Assembly: GCA_002163975.1 (NCBI GenBank) | Contig: CP019636.1 | Span: forward strand, 7,443,501-7,507,500 | Reading direction: 5' to 3' | Source: Nostocales cyanobacterium HT-58-2 | GTDB lineage: Bacteria; Cyanobacteriota; Cyanobacteriia; Cyanobacteriales; Nostocaceae | Length of the DNA: 64,000 nucleotides | Shown: positions 62,130 to 64,000 of the stretch, one piece after another | How the letters are laid out: each line of letters begins with the position of its first letter | Position numbering within the stretch: the first letter of the stretch is position 1 | Translations under genes and position numbers: made by a program | Notes under the pieces: model-generated | The model's database searches: none | The model's input: the letters and a program-made list of their open reading frames with translations, nothing else | What the model was told of the DNA's origin: nothing

Positions 62130-63497
62130 TTAAGTGTCACAGCTGACAAACCTCAATGCTATAGCAGATACCTCCAATCCACCTCTCCATTCATCCCATA
62201 TTCGGGGAAGATGACCTTCTGGAGCATCAAGAGTGAATTTTATTTGAGAATAATAAGACCATTCTCTCGTCGTCCAACTTGCCAACAAAATCTGATGATG
62301 CCTTGTGCTTCTCCAGCCTACACGTTCTCCAAACCTAATCCAGTGTTCTCCATTAAATTCCCCTGGTTTTCCTCCAACACTCTGCCAAATATGCTTTTGA
62401 ACACTAAAGCCGAAGCGTCCGTTGCTATATTTCACCCAAAGTTGGTTGATAGTAAGCAGGTCTTGACAAGGAAATTTTAAGATAGCTTCATTATTGAGAT
62501 ATCCCTTTGTTTCTCGACTAGATACCTTCAGCAGAATAGCCTTAGTTTCCTCATCTGCTTGTTTCCATTTGCCTGCTGCCAATAGCCCATCTAGTTTACT
62601 GTAATCTACACTGACTCCTGAAATCGGAGGAGATAAATTGACAGGTGTAGGAGCAAACTCTGTATGTAATAATGCCAACCACTCCTGCATTGATTGAGGA
62701 CGATTTTCTGGTTTTAACTCCATCCCTTTGAGAATCGCTTGGTTTACTTTATCGCTAACACCAGGATTAATTGCTTTTGGTTCCTCTAATAGCGTACCAA
62801 TAGCCCTTAGTGGAGCAATTGTTGGTACTTCTCCCGTTAACAGAGAATACAACGTTGCCGCTAAAGCATAAACATCTGTATAAGCGCCCCGCTTTGCTCG
62901 CTTATCATACTGCTCGATTGGCGCAAAACCATCAGATAACATTTGCGTGTGCGTCTGAGTTAAATTTGGCGTGAACTCTCGCGCGATGCCAAAATCAATT
63001 AACACAGCCTCTGTTTTACCAGAACGCACCATGATATTTTGTGGTTTGATATCCCTGTGCAACAAGCCACTATTATGAACTACCGTTAGTGCTTCACCAA
63101 TTTGTTGGATATAGCATAATGCTTTCTCTTCAGGTAAAACGCCTTGATTTTCAACAAAACTTGCTAAGTCTTCCCCGTCAATATATTCCATCACCATGCA
63201 CCACAGTCCTTCCTCTTGAATCACTTCATTAATCTGCACAATATGAGGGTGACTGCATTTGGCTAGTTTTATGGCTTCATTCAGAAAATCTTGTTGAAAT
63301 TTGGCAAAATTAGGGCGGCGTTGCACCGTATTATTCAAGGTTTTGATAACAACTTGCTGCCAATTGTTATCTCTAGCGAGATAAGTTATACCCAAGCCAC
63401 CTTCGCCCAATACTTGCTCAATGGTGTACTTTCCGCTCTGTAACTTCTGTCCATCTGTCCAAGGCATTGCTGACAAATCCCAAATACTGGTAGTCAT
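62130..63497 (-). CDS. Serine/threonine protein kinase fused to a GUN4 domain
   Basis: 455 residues. Kinase domain about 20-280: glycine loop LGEGGLGITYLA, VVIKTL lysine, catalytic loop LLHRDIKPQNIMV, DFGIAREFT and APIEQYDKR, a Hanks-type active kinase. Linker to 295, then a GUN4 domain at about 297-450 (DYSKLDGLLAAGKWKQADEE, LWVKYSNGRFGFSVQKHIW, WIRFGERVGW). GUN4 binds porphyrins and helps Mg-chelatase; GUN4 fused to kinases is known in cyanobacteria and may give the kinase a tetrapyrrole-sensing part (inference). It closes the accessory block; no signal peptide or membrane segment. Confidence 0.92.
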   Translation of the reverse strand: MTTSIWDLSAMPWTDGQKLQSGKYTIEQVLGEGGLGITYLARDNNWQQVVIKTLNNTVQRRPNFAKFQQDFLNEAIKLAKCSHPHIVQINEVIQEEGLWCMVMEYIDGEDLASFVENQGVLPEEKALCYIQQIGEALTVVHNSGLLHRDIKPQNIMVRSGKTEAVLIDFGIAREFTPNLTQTHTQMLSDGFAPIEQYDKRAKRGAYTDVYALAATLYSLLTGEVPTIAPLRAIGTLLEEPKAINPGVSDKVNQAILKGMELKPENRPQSMQEWLALLHTEFAPTPVNLSPPISGVSVDYSKLDGLLAAGKWKQADEETKAILLKVSSRETKGYLNNEAILKFPCQDLLTINQLWVKYSNGRFGFSVQKHIWQSVGGKPGEFNGEHWIRFGERVGWRSTRHHQILLASWTTREWSYYSQIKFTLDAPEGHLPRIWDEWRGGLEVSAIALRFVSCDT

Positions 63498-63741
63498 TGT
63501 GGCATAAATTTATAGAACGCCTAAGTAACAGAAACTTTAGTATTCTTAAGACTATTTCTCTTTATTTTGCCTTCTTAGCGTCTCGACGGTTTGTTTTCTG
63601 AAAAACACTTGAACCATAAAGGGTTAATATAGAATTGTTAAGGCTTGTTTACAGAATTTTCTAAACCACCCTAATTCTGTTAAAGCATTCCACCACTAGA
63701 TATAAGTTCTAAGATTCCCCAAAGTTTATCCAAACGCTAAT

Positions 63742-64000
63742 ATGACGCTCCCCATCCGTAACGTCGCCATCATTGCCCACGTTGACCACGGCAAAACAAC
63801 CCTTGTTGATGCTCTCCTCAAACAATCCGGCATTTTCCGTGAAGGAGAAGACGTTCCGGATTGCGTCATGGACTCTAACGCCCTGGAACGAGAACGGGGA
63901 ATTACAATTCTTGCCAAAAACACTGCGGTTCGCTACAAAGAAACGCTGATCAACATTGTTGATACTCCCGGACACGCTGACTTTGGCGGCGAAGTCGAAC
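63742..64000 (+). CDS. typA: GTP-binding protein TypA/BipA (partial, runs off right edge)
   Basis: 86 codons are present from ATG at 63742. MTLPIRNVAIIAHVDHGKTT (P-loop GHVDHGKT variant AHVDHGKT), DALLKQSGIFREGEDVPDCV, MDSNALERERGITILAKNTA (switch I) and NIVDTPGHADFGGEVE (G3 DTPGH) identify the TypA/BipA translational GTPase. The divergent neighbour is the kinase-GUN4 gene. The remaining C-terminal domains lie outside the window. Confidence 0.95.
   Translation, partial: MTLPIRNVAIIAHVDHGKTTLVDALLKQSGIFREGEDVPDCVMDSNALERERGITILAKNTAVRYKETLINIVDTPGHADFGGEVE

Overview
The window comes from a filamentous, probably heterocyst-forming cyanobacterium of the Nostocales. The evidence is the frequent HIP1 octamer GCGATCGC, a tRNA-Leu(UAA) gene split by the cyanobacterial group I intron, NdhL, CP12, a Cph1-type phytochrome operon, a HetZ-family protein, many cyanobacteria-only DUF families, and a very high load of short dispersed and palindromic repeats. 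The genus cannot be fixed from sequence alone.

Layout. 1-3253: two coupled surface-protein genes (one cut by the left edge), a long AT-rich gap and a membrane coiled-coil protein. 3542-4917: the conserved ndhL-DUF3007-trpA cluster, but with trpA decayed to a pseudogene. 5394-5749: intron-bearing tRNA-Leu. 5853-8756: a small cassette of an MFS exporter, a protein resembling cofactor-free 2,4-dioxygenases, and a divergent SufR-like Cys-rich repressor with two matching operator-like palindromes. 8907-15780: a flippase-like membrane protein, paired lipoproteins, LarC, a Sua5/YrdC protein and a HetZ-family protein. 16286-17622: a convergent nuclease plus Dam-type methylase pair. 17776-23387: DUF751-rbfA-GH3, DUF4327, a CDF transporter and a response regulator. 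23715-31264: guaA, DUF7734, DUF3177, cp12, a FIST protein, a metallophosphoesterase and trmB. 31316-35299: phytochrome, Rcp1-like regulator and a REC-histidine kinase in one operon. 35722-42009: PMT glycosyltransferase, ppsA and a TerB-like protein. 42447-45422: a GmrSD-like DUF262/DUF1524 gene broken by a complete IS4-family element and by a stop codon. 45551-55882: recG, tsf, rpsB, glycosyltransferase, PEP-CTERM protein, a second CDF transporter and argG. 55931-63497: a repeat-rich accessory block with an APH-like kinase bracketed by repeats, a hicBA pair with a damaged toxin, a strictly 21-bp-periodic repeat, a caspase-STAND-histidine-kinase fusion, a divergent Trypco1-type small protein and a Ser/Thr kinase-GUN4 fusion. 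63742-64000: the start of typA/bipA.

The best candidates for something new are (a) the caspase-nSTAND-kinase protein at 58774-61578, whose kinase phospho-acceptor His is Tyr, next to a Trypco1-like partner; (b) the HOD-like protein/MFS/SufR-like cassette at 5853-8756 with paired TAAAG-N6-CTTTA operators; and (c) the 12 x 21-bp indel-free repeat at 58372-58623. Several genes show repeat or mobile-element damage caught part-way (trpA, hicA, the GmrSD-like gene).
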